A stretch of DNA of 64,000 nucleotides, taken from the NCBI GenBank assembly GCA_007741555.1, contig CP036526.1, forward strand, positions 1,922,001 through 1,986,000. Reading direction: 5' to 3'. The translations under genes and the position numbers were made by a program. The DNA is from Stieleria marina. Lineage in GTDB: Bacteria > Planctomycetota > Planctomycetia > Pirellulales > Pirellulaceae. Below, in pieces: positions 1 through 8,299 of the stretch (positions within the stretch are counted from its first letter, which is position 1; each line of letters opens with the position of its first letter). The notes under the pieces are model-generated. The model was not told the DNA's origin. It ran no database searches and saw only the letters and a list, made by a program, of their open reading frames with translations.

Positions 1-1856
1 ACAATGATTCGACGCTGGACAACGACGGCGATGGCAACCCTGACTACGAGCTTTTGGATGCCTATTTCAATTACAGCGATCCCAGCACGTCGTCGCGGGA
101 TACACCACTCGACTTGACGTATGGAATCATCCCTACAGTTGGAGGTGGTGCTGAACCTGACCTAGGCACGATTCCCCAGTTTAGAACCGCTTATCTTCAG
201 CGATTGGCTGACCCTACCCTTCCCTACAATGTCGTCACAAATCCGTACCGCACAGTTGACTTGATTTCAATCGATCTGACAGTTTTTACGGGTGAAGACC
301 GAGACGAGAACATCAATACTGGCGGAGCAAGTTACGCCACCAGTTCTCGGCAGCGAAACGGTTTCATTCGCACTTTTGATTCCGGCGGGACTTCATCAAC
401 AACAGCCGCTGGCGCGCTTTTCTCCTACGAAACGGCGCCAACTGTATCTGCCGGAACGACTCTGACCAGTGATGATTATTTTTCGTTCTCAGGAACAAGC
501 CCATTTATTCAGAACTCCCTTAGCTTTTTGAATACGGCGACAACCGGAGCACTCAATCGCGGCGATATAAACAACGTGGTTGATAGGCGCAACGGACGCA
601 GTAACCCCGGCTTTGTAGGGTTCCAGCCAAGCATTGGCAGTCAAAGTCCGGCCGGTGTGACAACGAACGATCGCAACTTGCCGATCCAGCCTTTTTCGTT
701 GCATCCATGGCTGAATCGACCGTTTGCTTCGCATCTTGAACTGATGATGGTGCCCGCCTGTTCTCAGACGCGGCTCTTAGAAGAGTACACGCACAACCTG
801 GGTGGCGATCCTGATGTATACCCCGATACAGCAGGCTCTGGTGCGGATGATCCTGTCGTGTTCAATGCTCCTTTTCGGCACTTGTTGAATTTCTTCCACA
901 GCAGTGATGAAGGCTCTTCGGTTGCTGAGTTCGGTCGCTTGTTTGATTTCGTTCATACGCTTCCTCGTTTTCGAGGCGAAGTCGACATGATCACACCAGC
1001 CCAGCTAGCGGGAGGCACCACGGCCCAGCAAGCCGAACTGGCTCGCATGAGGACGCTGCTTGCGCCGCCATTTAATTTCTCTTACGACAATCTGCGTCAA
1101 GGCCGTGTGAACTTGAACACCCTGGCTGAATTTCAAGTTTGGGCGGGGCTGATGCAGGGCCATTTGAATGATCCCGAGTTCACGTCACCCGCCTTGGCCG
1201 GCGGAGTGTTGTCGTTTGAAAGTTTTCTGTTGAATCGAAGAGGCTATGCCGTTGGAACGACGCCAAGCGCGTTTGTAAACGCACCACGACCAACCACTGG
1301 CTACAACTACAATCCGAATAAATTTGATCCGCGGTTTCCCACTCAGTTTGCCGGCGTCTACAAACCCGGAACCGATGCGATCTACGCTCCATTGCTTCGC
1401 TCGGCAGCAGACACCGACTTACTCCGCAGGAGGGAAGTAAACGGCACAGTACTGCGAGGGTCTGGAACCGTGGATACAAGTGATCCTGCTGCTGGCCCAC
1501 CGACGACCGCACAAATGTTTGTTCGCAGCGCGACACAGGCTCCGCTTCCGACGTCGGCAACAGAGCTGCATATGAATCGAGATCGCAACCCGTTCATTCG
1601 CTATCAGACGGCGATGAGGATGCCTAACTTGGCATCTAATAATTCGCAGATGTTTTTGATGCGAATGAAAATGGGTTTCTTTGAAGTCGACGCTGGAAAC
1701 ATTGACAGCGTGGGAGCGGAATACAAAGCGGATGTCGGCCAGAGTGATCGTTATGGCGCGATGTTCATTATCGACCGTTCGCGACCGGTTGGGTTTTCTC
1801 CCGGTCAAGATTTGAACGTTCGCGAAACTATCGTTTTTGAGAGTTATGACCAATGA
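1..1856 (+). CDS. Large pseudopilin-cluster protein, GspK-like segment (5' partial)
   Basis: The reading frame is open to the left edge, so the start lies outside the window and at least 618 residues are present. Near the left edge it reads DNDGDGNPD, a Ca-binding-type Asp-rich loop. A stretch around 1090-1150 reads GRVNLNTLAEFQVW; INLNT is a recurring signature of GspK-like type II secretion proteins. The tail (about 1750-1856) has IIDRSRPVGFSPGQDLN, a pattern I associate with planctomycete and verrucomicrobial pseudopilin-cluster proteins. The stop overlaps the start of the next gene, which has a prepilin N-terminus (ATGA), so the two are translationally coupled. Likely role: a large component of a type IV pilus / type II secretion-like assembly. 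It may correspond to protein A of the so-called Verru_Chthon cassettes, but that is only a resemblance. Substrate unknown. Confidence 0.6.
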   Translation, partial: NDSTLDNDGDGNPDYELLDAYFNYSDPSTSSRDTPLDLTYGIIPTVGGGAEPDLGTIPQFRTAYLQRLADPTLPYNVVTNPYRTVDLISIDLTVFTGEDRDENINTGGASYATSSRQRNGFIRTFDSGGTSSTTAAGALFSYETAPTVSAGTTLTSDDYFSFSGTSPFIQNSLSFLNTATTGALNRGDINNVVDRRNGRSNPGFVGFQPSIGSQSPAGVTTNDRNLPIQPFSLHPWLNRPFASHLELMMVPACSQTRLLEEYTHNLGGDPDVYPDTAGSGADDPVVFNAPFRHLLNFFHSSDEGSSVAEFGRLFDFVHTLPRFRGEVDMITPAQLAGGTTAQQAELARMRTLLAPPFNFSYDNLRQGRVNLNTLAEFQVWAGLMQGHLNDPEFTSPALAGGVLSFESFLLNRRGYAVGTTPSAFVNAPRPTTGYNYNPNKFDPRFPTQFAGVYKPGTDAIYAPLLRSAADTDLLRRREVNGTVLRGSGTVDTSDPAAGPPTTAQMFVRSATQAPLPTSATELHMNRDRNPFIRYQTAMRMPNLASNNSQMFLMRMKMGFFEVDAGNIDSVGAEYKADVGQSDRYGAMFIIDRSRPVGFSPGQDLNVRETIVFESYDQ

Positions 1857-3841
1857 TGCACTTGCACAACCAAAAGAAATCTACGGCGTTTACGCTGGTA
1901 GAAATGTTGGTCGCAATGGCGATCACGATGCTGATGATGGCCGCACTTGCGCGTGCCTTCGGATTCGTAGGGGAGGCTGTCAAAGACAGTCGCGCCGACG
2001 TGGAAATGTCCGGTCGTCTAGTGGATATTAATGCGCGGTTGGCCGACGAATTAAAACGATGCACCGTTTCGCTTCAGCCTGCGGTAGAAACCGATGATCC
2101 ATTGGGATATTTCCTCTACTCAGAGGGGCCAGTCACTGATGTGACTTCTTCTGTTTTTCGCGCCACTCCAGATGCCGATGGCAATCTGATTGACGCGCGA
2201 TACGGTGATTTTGATGACTACCTTGCCTTCACGGCGGTTGCAAAAGGCAATAGTTGGTTTACTGGCAAAGTCCCTCGGTTTTTGCTGGATATGAAGAAGG
2301 TCGATTTGTTGCCTGTGAATCAGGACGCTAGCACGACCAACGATGTTGCGTATGACCCTACTCAATTCCCGGGCTTGCCACTCGATCCGATCGTCATTGA
2401 ATCGAAATACGCGGAGCTCGTTTACTTTGCGAGTCCTGAGTACGTTGTCAGTTCATTGTCGACCGCGCCGGTCTTTGTTGACGACGACAACAATTTGCTC
2501 CCGGATCGGCTTAATCTTCATCGCCGTGTCTTATTGATTCGTCCGGATCTTGTTTTGACGTCGCCCACCGATGCTGTGGGAACGGAGGGGGCGCTGGCAG
2601 TCTATCCGGTTGTCACGGGCGCAACCGCCCTGCGTTGGATGCGGGCAGACGATTGGCCCATCGGAAATACAACGGTGCATACGACCAATCTGGCTCCTGC
2701 TACCGATCCGGCAGCATGGCAATATGGAATGGCCGGTGTTCATCAGCAGTGTGATCTTTCGCTGCGTCGGCGGTTCGATGCCACCGGTCAGCACTTGCCA
2801 ACAGTGGCAGCCAACTCGTTATCGGATCTTTCCAAACCACACAATCGGTTTGGCCATATTCGTGTTCCGAGTGCTGCAATTGGCGGGTCCGGATCGGCGA
2901 TTACATCAATGCCAATTCTTGCCTTGGGCGGTCCACCAGCGGTGCTGGGTGCGGCGACGACAGGGAGTGATCAAGTTCCTCCGCCGCTTGGCCCAGTGAT
3001 CCCGACGGGCGAATCCAGTGTGTTGACGCCCTACCAATTCAGTGGATTCATTCGGCCCGAATTCGTATTGGGGACGAATGTTGCGCATCGTGAGGTAGCC
3101 GGGGACGCTTGGGGAAGCGAACGGCTAGGTGAAGACTTGCTGACCAACAATGCGTTGGCCTTCGATGTTCAAATTTACGATCCTCAGGTTACACAGTTTT
3201 CAACAAGCAACGGTTTAGTCGTGGGGCCGAACGACTCCGGCTATCGCCAAGCGGTTCTGGAAAAAATTGCTGCGGTGACATCGGGAAGCACTCCTGTTAG
3301 GGAAACCTCGCAAGGTGGTTTTGTTGATCTCGCCTATCCAATCCTAGCGGGCGGTTCTCTACGCGGATGGCGACCGCGTTTGGCTGATAGTCAAGCCACC
3401 GCGACCACGTTGGCGGTGGGAACTACCAATAACTACCTCAATACGCCGTTCTCTGGCGTTTCACAATCCAGTACGTCGGCGTATATCCTGTCTGATGCAT
3501 TGCAGCGCAGTGGACGACTGATCTCTGACGCCTCAGGGAACATTCGTCTTTTCCAGCCCGCCTTTGATACTTACACGACGGCATACGAAGTGGACGGCAT
3601 GTTGCAAGGCGCTGTGCCCAGCGCGAATGGTTCTCAGTGGCGAGATGTTACGGACATTAGTTTGGTTGACTTGGGAGCCGATGGCATCGACGGTGACGTA
3701 AATGCAGGTGCTGATGACGTGGATGAGCGTGAAACGTTGCCGCCATTTATTGACAGACCCGAAGCCATTCGTGTCACCATCCGAATTGAGAATCCGTCCA
3801 CCCGTTTGATTCGGCAGGCGTCGGTTGTTCACCGTGATTAG
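1853..3841 (+). CDS. Large prepilin-type N-terminal methylation-site protein
   Basis: 662 residues. After a short basic leader (HNQKKST) it has AFTLVEMLVAMAI, the class III prepilin signal: cleavage before Phe, Glu at mature position 5, then a hydrophobic helix to about residue 36. Ala takes the usual Gly -1 position, which prepilin peptidases can accept. The mature part is far longer than a normal pseudopilin (150-250 residues), fitting a minor PulJ/PilW-like or Verru_Chthon-C-like component. A segment near the end (DLGADGIDGDVNAGADDVDE) is Asp-rich. It overlaps the upstream gene by 4 bp; a second ATG immediately follows at 1856. Expected location is the inner membrane and periplasm as part of a pseudopilus. 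The exact role is unknown. Confidence 0.65.
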   Translation: MMHLHNQKKSTAFTLVEMLVAMAITMLMMAALARAFGFVGEAVKDSRADVEMSGRLVDINARLADELKRCTVSLQPAVETDDPLGYFLYSEGPVTDVTSSVFRATPDADGNLIDARYGDFDDYLAFTAVAKGNSWFTGKVPRFLLDMKKVDLLPVNQDASTTNDVAYDPTQFPGLPLDPIVIESKYAELVYFASPEYVVSSLSTAPVFVDDDNNLLPDRLNLHRRVLLIRPDLVLTSPTDAVGTEGALAVYPVVTGATALRWMRADDWPIGNTTVHTTNLAPATDPAAWQYGMAGVHQQCDLSLRRRFDATGQHLPTVAANSLSDLSKPHNRFGHIRVPSAAIGGSGSAITSMPILALGGPPAVLGAATTGSDQVPPPLGPVIPTGESSVLTPYQFSGFIRPEFVLGTNVAHREVAGDAWGSERLGEDLLTNNALAFDVQIYDPQVTQFSTSNGLVVGPNDSGYRQAVLEKIAAVTSGSTPVRETSQGGFVDLAYPILAGGSLRGWRPRLADSQATATTLAVGTTNNYLNTPFSGVSQSSTSAYILSDALQRSGRLISDASGNIRLFQPAFDTYTTAYEVDGMLQGAVPSANGSQWRDVTDISLVDLGADGIDGDVNAGADDVDERETLPPFIDRPEAIRVTIRIENPSTRLIRQASVVHRD

Positions 3842-3921
3842 ACGTCAGTTAGATCAGCGGCGTGCGATAAAGCGGCTGGTGGTTGTGCAATGAGTCGCCA
3901 AGCATCCTTGGAAGAGTTGAC

Positions 3922-4425
3922 ATGAAACGGTCGCATTCGATCTTGCTCTCGGTGACCGTGGTTGCGGCTTCGGTGACTCGTTTGTATCTCCTGCGAGGTG
4001 CGGCGGCGGCTACTTCCGCGGTCTTGGTCGCTGAGCGTTTGTACGACGCGTCGGTGATCACACAATTGTCGTTTGATCCCAATGCGATTGTCTTGCTGGC
4101 TCCCGGCCCCGATGAGTTGCCCGGCCAAGCTGAACTTGATGATGACTTTGACGGTGTCATCGACAACCGAGCCGAAATGGGCGCCGTCGGCAGCGATGAT
4201 GTGTGCTTGGCTCCCTGGAATCCCGGCTACCAAGCCGCCGCGGATCGCGGTGACGCGGTCGAAATCAGTCGCGGCGCGTTCGTCGACGACGGTCCCGTGT
4301 CGGTCGGCAAAGCTGCCGCCAACGGCGTCTCACTTTCGCCCGGTCAATCCGACCACCGCCGGTTGTTGATCACCGGAACGACCCGAGGGCGCACCTGGTC
4401 ACGGATGATCATGGATCATCGGTGA
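3922..4425 (+). CDS. Small exported protein downstream of the pseudopilin genes
   Basis: 167 residues from ATG 3922, preceded by ggaagag about 6 bases upstream; the frame also allows an ATG at 3883, but the 3922 start puts a basic residue pair and a hydrophobic run (residues 6-24) at the N-terminus. A central segment ELDDDFDGVIDNRAE is Asp-rich and echoes the Asp loops of the two preceding proteins. No family recognised. It follows the prepilin-like gene by 80 bp on the same strand, so it is probably the last gene of that cluster. Its composition (many Ala, Val, Asp) is ordinary for this genome. It could be an anchored accessory pilin or a degenerate pseudopilin; function unknown. Confidence 0.45.
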   Translation: MKRSHSILLSVTVVAASVTRLYLLRGAAAATSAVLVAERLYDASVITQLSFDPNAIVLLAPGPDELPGQAELDDDFDGVIDNRAEMGAVGSDDVCLAPWNPGYQAAADRGDAVEISRGAFVDDGPVSVGKAAANGVSLSPGQSDHRRLLITGTTRGRTWSRMIMDHR

Positions 4426-4507
4426 GCCGGTGGCGTTTGAGACGATCTGCGATTTGACAAATGGTTCGGTTCGGAAAAGCACCTGTCGTGGTGCCGAATC
4501 GTTAGCC

Positions 4508-4570
4508 GCTGGCGCTAGCCACGGGCCCGTTGTTGGGAAGTTTGCTGGTGTGCCCGTGGCTAGCGCCAGC
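4508..4570. repeat. REP-like long inverted repeat
   Basis: Two perfect 19-base arms, gctggcgctagccacgggc at 4508-4526 and its exact reverse complement at 4552-4570, flank a 25-base spacer. It lies in the 287-bp gap before the sulfatase gene. There is no T-run next to it, so it is not a typical intrinsic terminator. It has the look of a dispersed intergenic REP element; I did not see another copy in this window. It would form a very stable cruciform or RNA hairpin. Confidence 0.75.
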
Positions 4571-4712
4571 AGCTGATGGGGCGGGTGACGGCGGCGGCTG
4601 GCGAGGGTGGTTGGGCTTGTACAGATACCCTGCGGCTGGCGGAGCGCTTAGAATCGGTTGGTCCTTGTGCGTTTGCTGTTCGTTCCTCCACCGCTTTTGC
4701 TGCAGGTTATTG

Positions 4713-6161
4713 ATGCGACTCTCTGCGATCGTTGTTTTTCTGGTTTTCGGCCCGGCGTTTATCGGTGCTGCGTTTGCGGCTGATCAGCCGAACGTATTGA
4801 TCATCATGGCGGATGATTGCACGTTCAGCGATTTGCCTCTTTATGGTGGTCGGAATGCCCGGACGCCTCACATCGATCAAATCGCGTCGCAAGGTTTGAC
4901 GTTTGAGCATGCGTACCTTTCCGAAGCGATGTGCCAGCCGTGTCGCGCCGAACTGTTTTCGGGGCTGTTTCCGATGCGGAACGGTTGCAATTGGAACCAC
5001 TCCGCCAGTTTGCCGCAGACAACCAGCATGCCGCAGCACTTGGGAAAAGTCGGCTACCGAGTCGGGATCGCCGGCAAAGTTCACGTGCTCCCCAAGCAGG
5101 CGTTTCCGTTTGAAAAGGTTGGCGGGTTCGATTCCAACTGTGTGCGCAATCCGACTCAGGCCTGCGACCCTGGTTCGGTGCGAGAGTTCATGTCACGGTC
5201 CAGCGAGCAGCCGTTTTGCTTGGTGGTGGCGCTCGTCGAACCACATGTTCCTTGGGTGATGGGCGATGCGTCGGCGTATCCGCCCAAGCAAATCAAACTG
5301 CCCGCCAACCTGGCGTCCACGCCCAAGACCCGGGAAGCGTTCAGCCGGTACTTGGCTGAGATTACTTACATGGACGGCCAAGTCGGCACGTTGATGCGGA
5401 CTCTGGCGGAAACGGAGCATGACGACGACACACTGGTCCTGTTCACGTCCGAACAGGGGGCGCAGTTTCCCGGATGCAAATGGACCAATTGGGACACCGG
5501 TCTGCACACGGCGTTGGTCGCGCGTTACCCGGGCGTCGTGCCGGCGGGAAAACGCACCGACGCGATCGTTCAGTACGCCGACGTGTTGCCGACTCTGTTG
5601 GAATTGGCGGGCAACAAGCCCGGTGAAAGCGAATTGGACGGCAGCAGTTTTGCCGGCGTGCTGAAAGGCAACGCTCATTCGCATCGTAAGTACGCCTACG
5701 GGACGCACAACAATATTCCCGAAGGACCGGCCTATCCGATTCGAACGGTCACGAACGGCCAGTACCGGTACATCCGAAATTTGCAGAGCGACAATTTGTA
5801 CATCGAAAAACACTTGATGGGGATCAAGGGCAACGGCCAGCTGAATAATCCTTACTGGCAACAATGGATCTTTGATTCCGGCAGCAATCCCGGGGCTTAT
5901 CGATTGGTGCAACGCTACATGCAGCGGCCTGCCGAAGAGCTCTACCACACGCAGATGGATCCGTACGAATTACGGAATCTGGCAAGCAGTCCCGCGGCCG
6001 CTGAGATCAAATCGGAATTGAGCCAGGAGCTGGATCGTTGGATGAAATCTCAGGGAGATCCCGGAGCTCAGCAGGATACGCCGCAGTCGCACCAAGCGGC
6101 CAAAGCGGGCAACCATCGTTTTCGCGCACCGATGACTACGGAAAAACAATCAGCGGATTGA
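4713..6161 (+). CDS. Secreted sulfatase, S1 family (SGSH-like)
   Basis: 482 residues from ATG 4713; longer frames start inside the inverted-repeat region and are unlikely. Signal peptide at residues 1-23 (ends AAFAAD). Type I sulfatase features: metal-binding ADDC near residue 33-36, and the formylglycine motif CQPCR at C74 with R78, followed by AELFSG. The fourth motif position is Cys instead of the usual Ser/Ala. Further conserved pieces are GKVHVLP, VEPHVPW and SEQGAQFPGCKWTNWDTG, typical of the N-sulfoglucosamine sulfohydrolase-like branch. Expected reaction: hydrolysis of sulfate esters or N-sulfates on polysaccharides in the periplasm or outside, after conversion of C74 to formylglycine. 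It is a single gene, convergent with the M48 protease gene 19 bp downstream. Confidence 0.9.
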   Translation: MRLSAIVVFLVFGPAFIGAAFAADQPNVLIIMADDCTFSDLPLYGGRNARTPHIDQIASQGLTFEHAYLSEAMCQPCRAELFSGLFPMRNGCNWNHSASLPQTTSMPQHLGKVGYRVGIAGKVHVLPKQAFPFEKVGGFDSNCVRNPTQACDPGSVREFMSRSSEQPFCLVVALVEPHVPWVMGDASAYPPKQIKLPANLASTPKTREAFSRYLAEITYMDGQVGTLMRTLAETEHDDDTLVLFTSEQGAQFPGCKWTNWDTGLHTALVARYPGVVPAGKRTDAIVQYADVLPTLLELAGNKPGESELDGSSFAGVLKGNAHSHRKYAYGTHNNIPEGPAYPIRTVTNGQYRYIRNLQSDNLYIEKHLMGIKGNGQLNNPYWQQWIFDSGSNPGAYRLVQRYMQRPAEELYHTQMDPYELRNLASSPAAAEIKSELSQELDRWMKSQGDPGAQQDTPQSHQAAKAGNHRFRAPMTTEKQSAD

Positions 6162-6180
6162 ACGCCGCCCCTAGGTTGCC

Positions 6181-8118
6181 TTACGTGGGATTGCGAGAAC
6201 CGGGGCTGATGGATGCGCGTGTGGCGACGTCCCAACGTTGGCACAGGTATTTCAGAAAAACGGCTTCCGCGGTAGCCATGTGATTTCGGTTCAGCAAACT
6301 CTCTGCGAAGCCTTCCGCCATCGCTTCGCGCTGTCGTCGGGGCACCAGATTGAGTGTTGCGACGGCTTCTTCTAAGTCATTCATGTCGAACGGTTCGATG
6401 TCCATCAACCCGACGGGGCCCAAACCGGTAAAACCCCACATGCGTTGGAACCGCAGTTCGCCTAGCCCTTGGTCTCCCATCGTCACTCCGATCGAAATCA
6501 CCTGCAATGCTTCGGCAAAGAGGGTTCGGAAATTCTTGTACTTCACTTTAACGCCCTTCCGCTTGCCAGCGTACGCCTCCAAAAACACCGACAACCAGCA
6601 CTGCAGTTCCCAATCATTGGGCGCAGCTGCAGCCTGAATCTGCTTCAGCGTTTCTTGGACACTTGCGTTTTGGTCGTTATGGACGTGTTTCAGGGTTAGT
6701 TCCAGCAACGCGAACCATTCTTCGTCAGTGACGTTGCCAATCATCGACCAGAGCGATTCGATGGGGCCGCTCATTTTGCCGTCCTGGATGGTGGCTGCGA
6801 TGGGGCGGTGGGATTCAGGAAACAACAGCAACGCAGGTACCGTTAGCATGACGGCAGCGGGGTCTAGGAACAGCTCCATCGTTTGGACGGGAAGGTCGGC
6901 CAGCGAACGCATCATCGATGTGTCGTCGCCACTGGCACGTTGAGGTTGTTTGTCATCTTCGCTTTCGTACAAAGGCACTCCATCCCAACGCCGGTCCGCC
7001 TTTTTGATCCGTCTTTCGAGCTTGGGGTGGGTATCGAGCAGGCCACCTGATTTGCCATTGGCTTGGGCAAACATCAAGTGTCCCAGTTTGCGACCGTCCG
7101 GACCGGCAATCCGGCCGTGAGTATCGTGTCCCAAGATTCGTTTCAGCGCGTCGCCAATGGGTTCCCAGGAGCCCAGGATTTTGGAAGCCAAACGGTCGGC
7201 GCGCATTTCGCGTTTGCGATTGGTCATCGCCATGACGGCGGCGCCCACCAGTGACGAAATCAGTCCCATCGGCCACAACGCGACGCCCAGCACGGTCAGG
7301 AAAAATCCCCACTGCAAACTCATCATCGCAAAACGGTAATTGCTTGACGATCCAAACAGCAGTCCGGTGCCTTTGCGAAGCATCCATTCGGCGGTGTGCC
7401 GAACGCTATTGATGCCCAGTTCGACGGCCAACAGTCGCATGTTGTGAACCATGTCACCATTGCGGATGTGAGCCAGTTCGTGAGCGATGATGCCGCGCAG
7501 TTGCTGACGGCTCATGTGTCGCAGTCCACGCGTGACGACCAGCACGGACTGGTTGCGTTTGCGTCCGACGACAAATGCGTTCATGCCCTCTTCGCTGGAC
7601 AGCAGGTACAGCGCAGGGACGGGCAATCCAAATTGATCAGACAGTTCACGCACGATGTTGGGCAGTGCCTGCAATTCACCAGGGGCGGATTGGTCCAGCG
7701 GCAATGCGCCAAGTTTTTCTGCCATCGCGCGGCCGCCTTGGGCCAAGCGTCGTAGGTGATAGATCGTCGCGACGTTGATGATCAGAACACTTAGAGTTCC
7801 ACCGATAAAGAAACCAGTGACAAAGTACCAACCCAGAATGGGCATCTGCGTCAGGGCGGTTTCGATATCCCAGGCCATCAAGGATTCTTTCAGCGGCACC
7901 CAGTCGCTGTCGTTCAGCCCGGTCACCAAGTGCGCAGCTTCTTCGCCGCCGACCAGATCAGAACCAAGGATGTCACGTGCCGCCTCGAATTTTTTCAGCT
8001 TGTACATCTGCAACGCGCCAAAACCGTAGCCCAGTCCGATTCCGGACAGGACAAAGGTAAGTAGTTGTGCAAACATGCTGACGAGAGCGACCGAAAGCCA
8101 GGAAAGCAGAGTACGCAT
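6181..8118 (-). CDS. Membrane zinc metalloprotease, M48 family (HtpX/Ste24-like)
   Basis: 645 residues from the ATG at 8118; an upstream in-frame TTG at 8142 is less likely. Two hydrophobic segments (about residues 5-35 and 94-122) precede the catalytic domain, which carries HELAH at 213-217, the zinc-binding HExxH helix. A further membrane segment pair follows (about 255-305), then the third-ligand region around KREMRADRLAS. The C-terminal third (about 400-645) has no recognisable domain and makes the protein twice as long as HtpX. Expected role: inner-membrane proteolysis with a cytoplasmic active site. A second, shorter M48 protease lies at 17047-18027. It is convergent with the sulfatase gene. 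Confidence 0.85.
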   Translation of the reverse strand: MRTLLSWLSVALVSMFAQLLTFVLSGIGLGYGFGALQMYKLKKFEAARDILGSDLVGGEEAAHLVTGLNDSDWVPLKESLMAWDIETALTQMPILGWYFVTGFFIGGTLSVLIINVATIYHLRRLAQGGRAMAEKLGALPLDQSAPGELQALPNIVRELSDQFGLPVPALYLLSSEEGMNAFVVGRKRNQSVLVVTRGLRHMSRQQLRGIIAHELAHIRNGDMVHNMRLLAVELGINSVRHTAEWMLRKGTGLLFGSSSNYRFAMMSLQWGFFLTVLGVALWPMGLISSLVGAAVMAMTNRKREMRADRLASKILGSWEPIGDALKRILGHDTHGRIAGPDGRKLGHLMFAQANGKSGGLLDTHPKLERRIKKADRRWDGVPLYESEDDKQPQRASGDDTSMMRSLADLPVQTMELFLDPAAVMLTVPALLLFPESHRPIAATIQDGKMSGPIESLWSMIGNVTDEEWFALLELTLKHVHNDQNASVQETLKQIQAAAAPNDWELQCWLSVFLEAYAGKRKGVKVKYKNFRTLFAEALQVISIGVTMGDQGLGELRFQRMWGFTGLGPVGLMDIEPFDMNDLEEAVATLNLVPRRQREAMAEGFAESLLNRNHMATAEAVFLKYLCQRWDVATRASISPGSRNPT

Positions 8119-8299
8119 GGGGAACGAATCGTCGGAATACAAAGGCTGGAACTGGCCCTCCCCCTCGCAGTTCCGCGGTGGGGTACCAAGGAAACCCTAG
8201 CTTCCGTTTTGCACACGCGCGTTCGGGGCGTGAACAAACACCCACAAGCGTGCCGGGTTATGGCGATAAATCCGAATCCAACAGGGCACGGGAGTCCGG

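Noticed and set aside
5193-5948. 251-codon minus-strand open frame in the first sulfatase gene
   Set aside because: Antisense shadow of a clear sulfatase; Arg/His/Val-rich composition.
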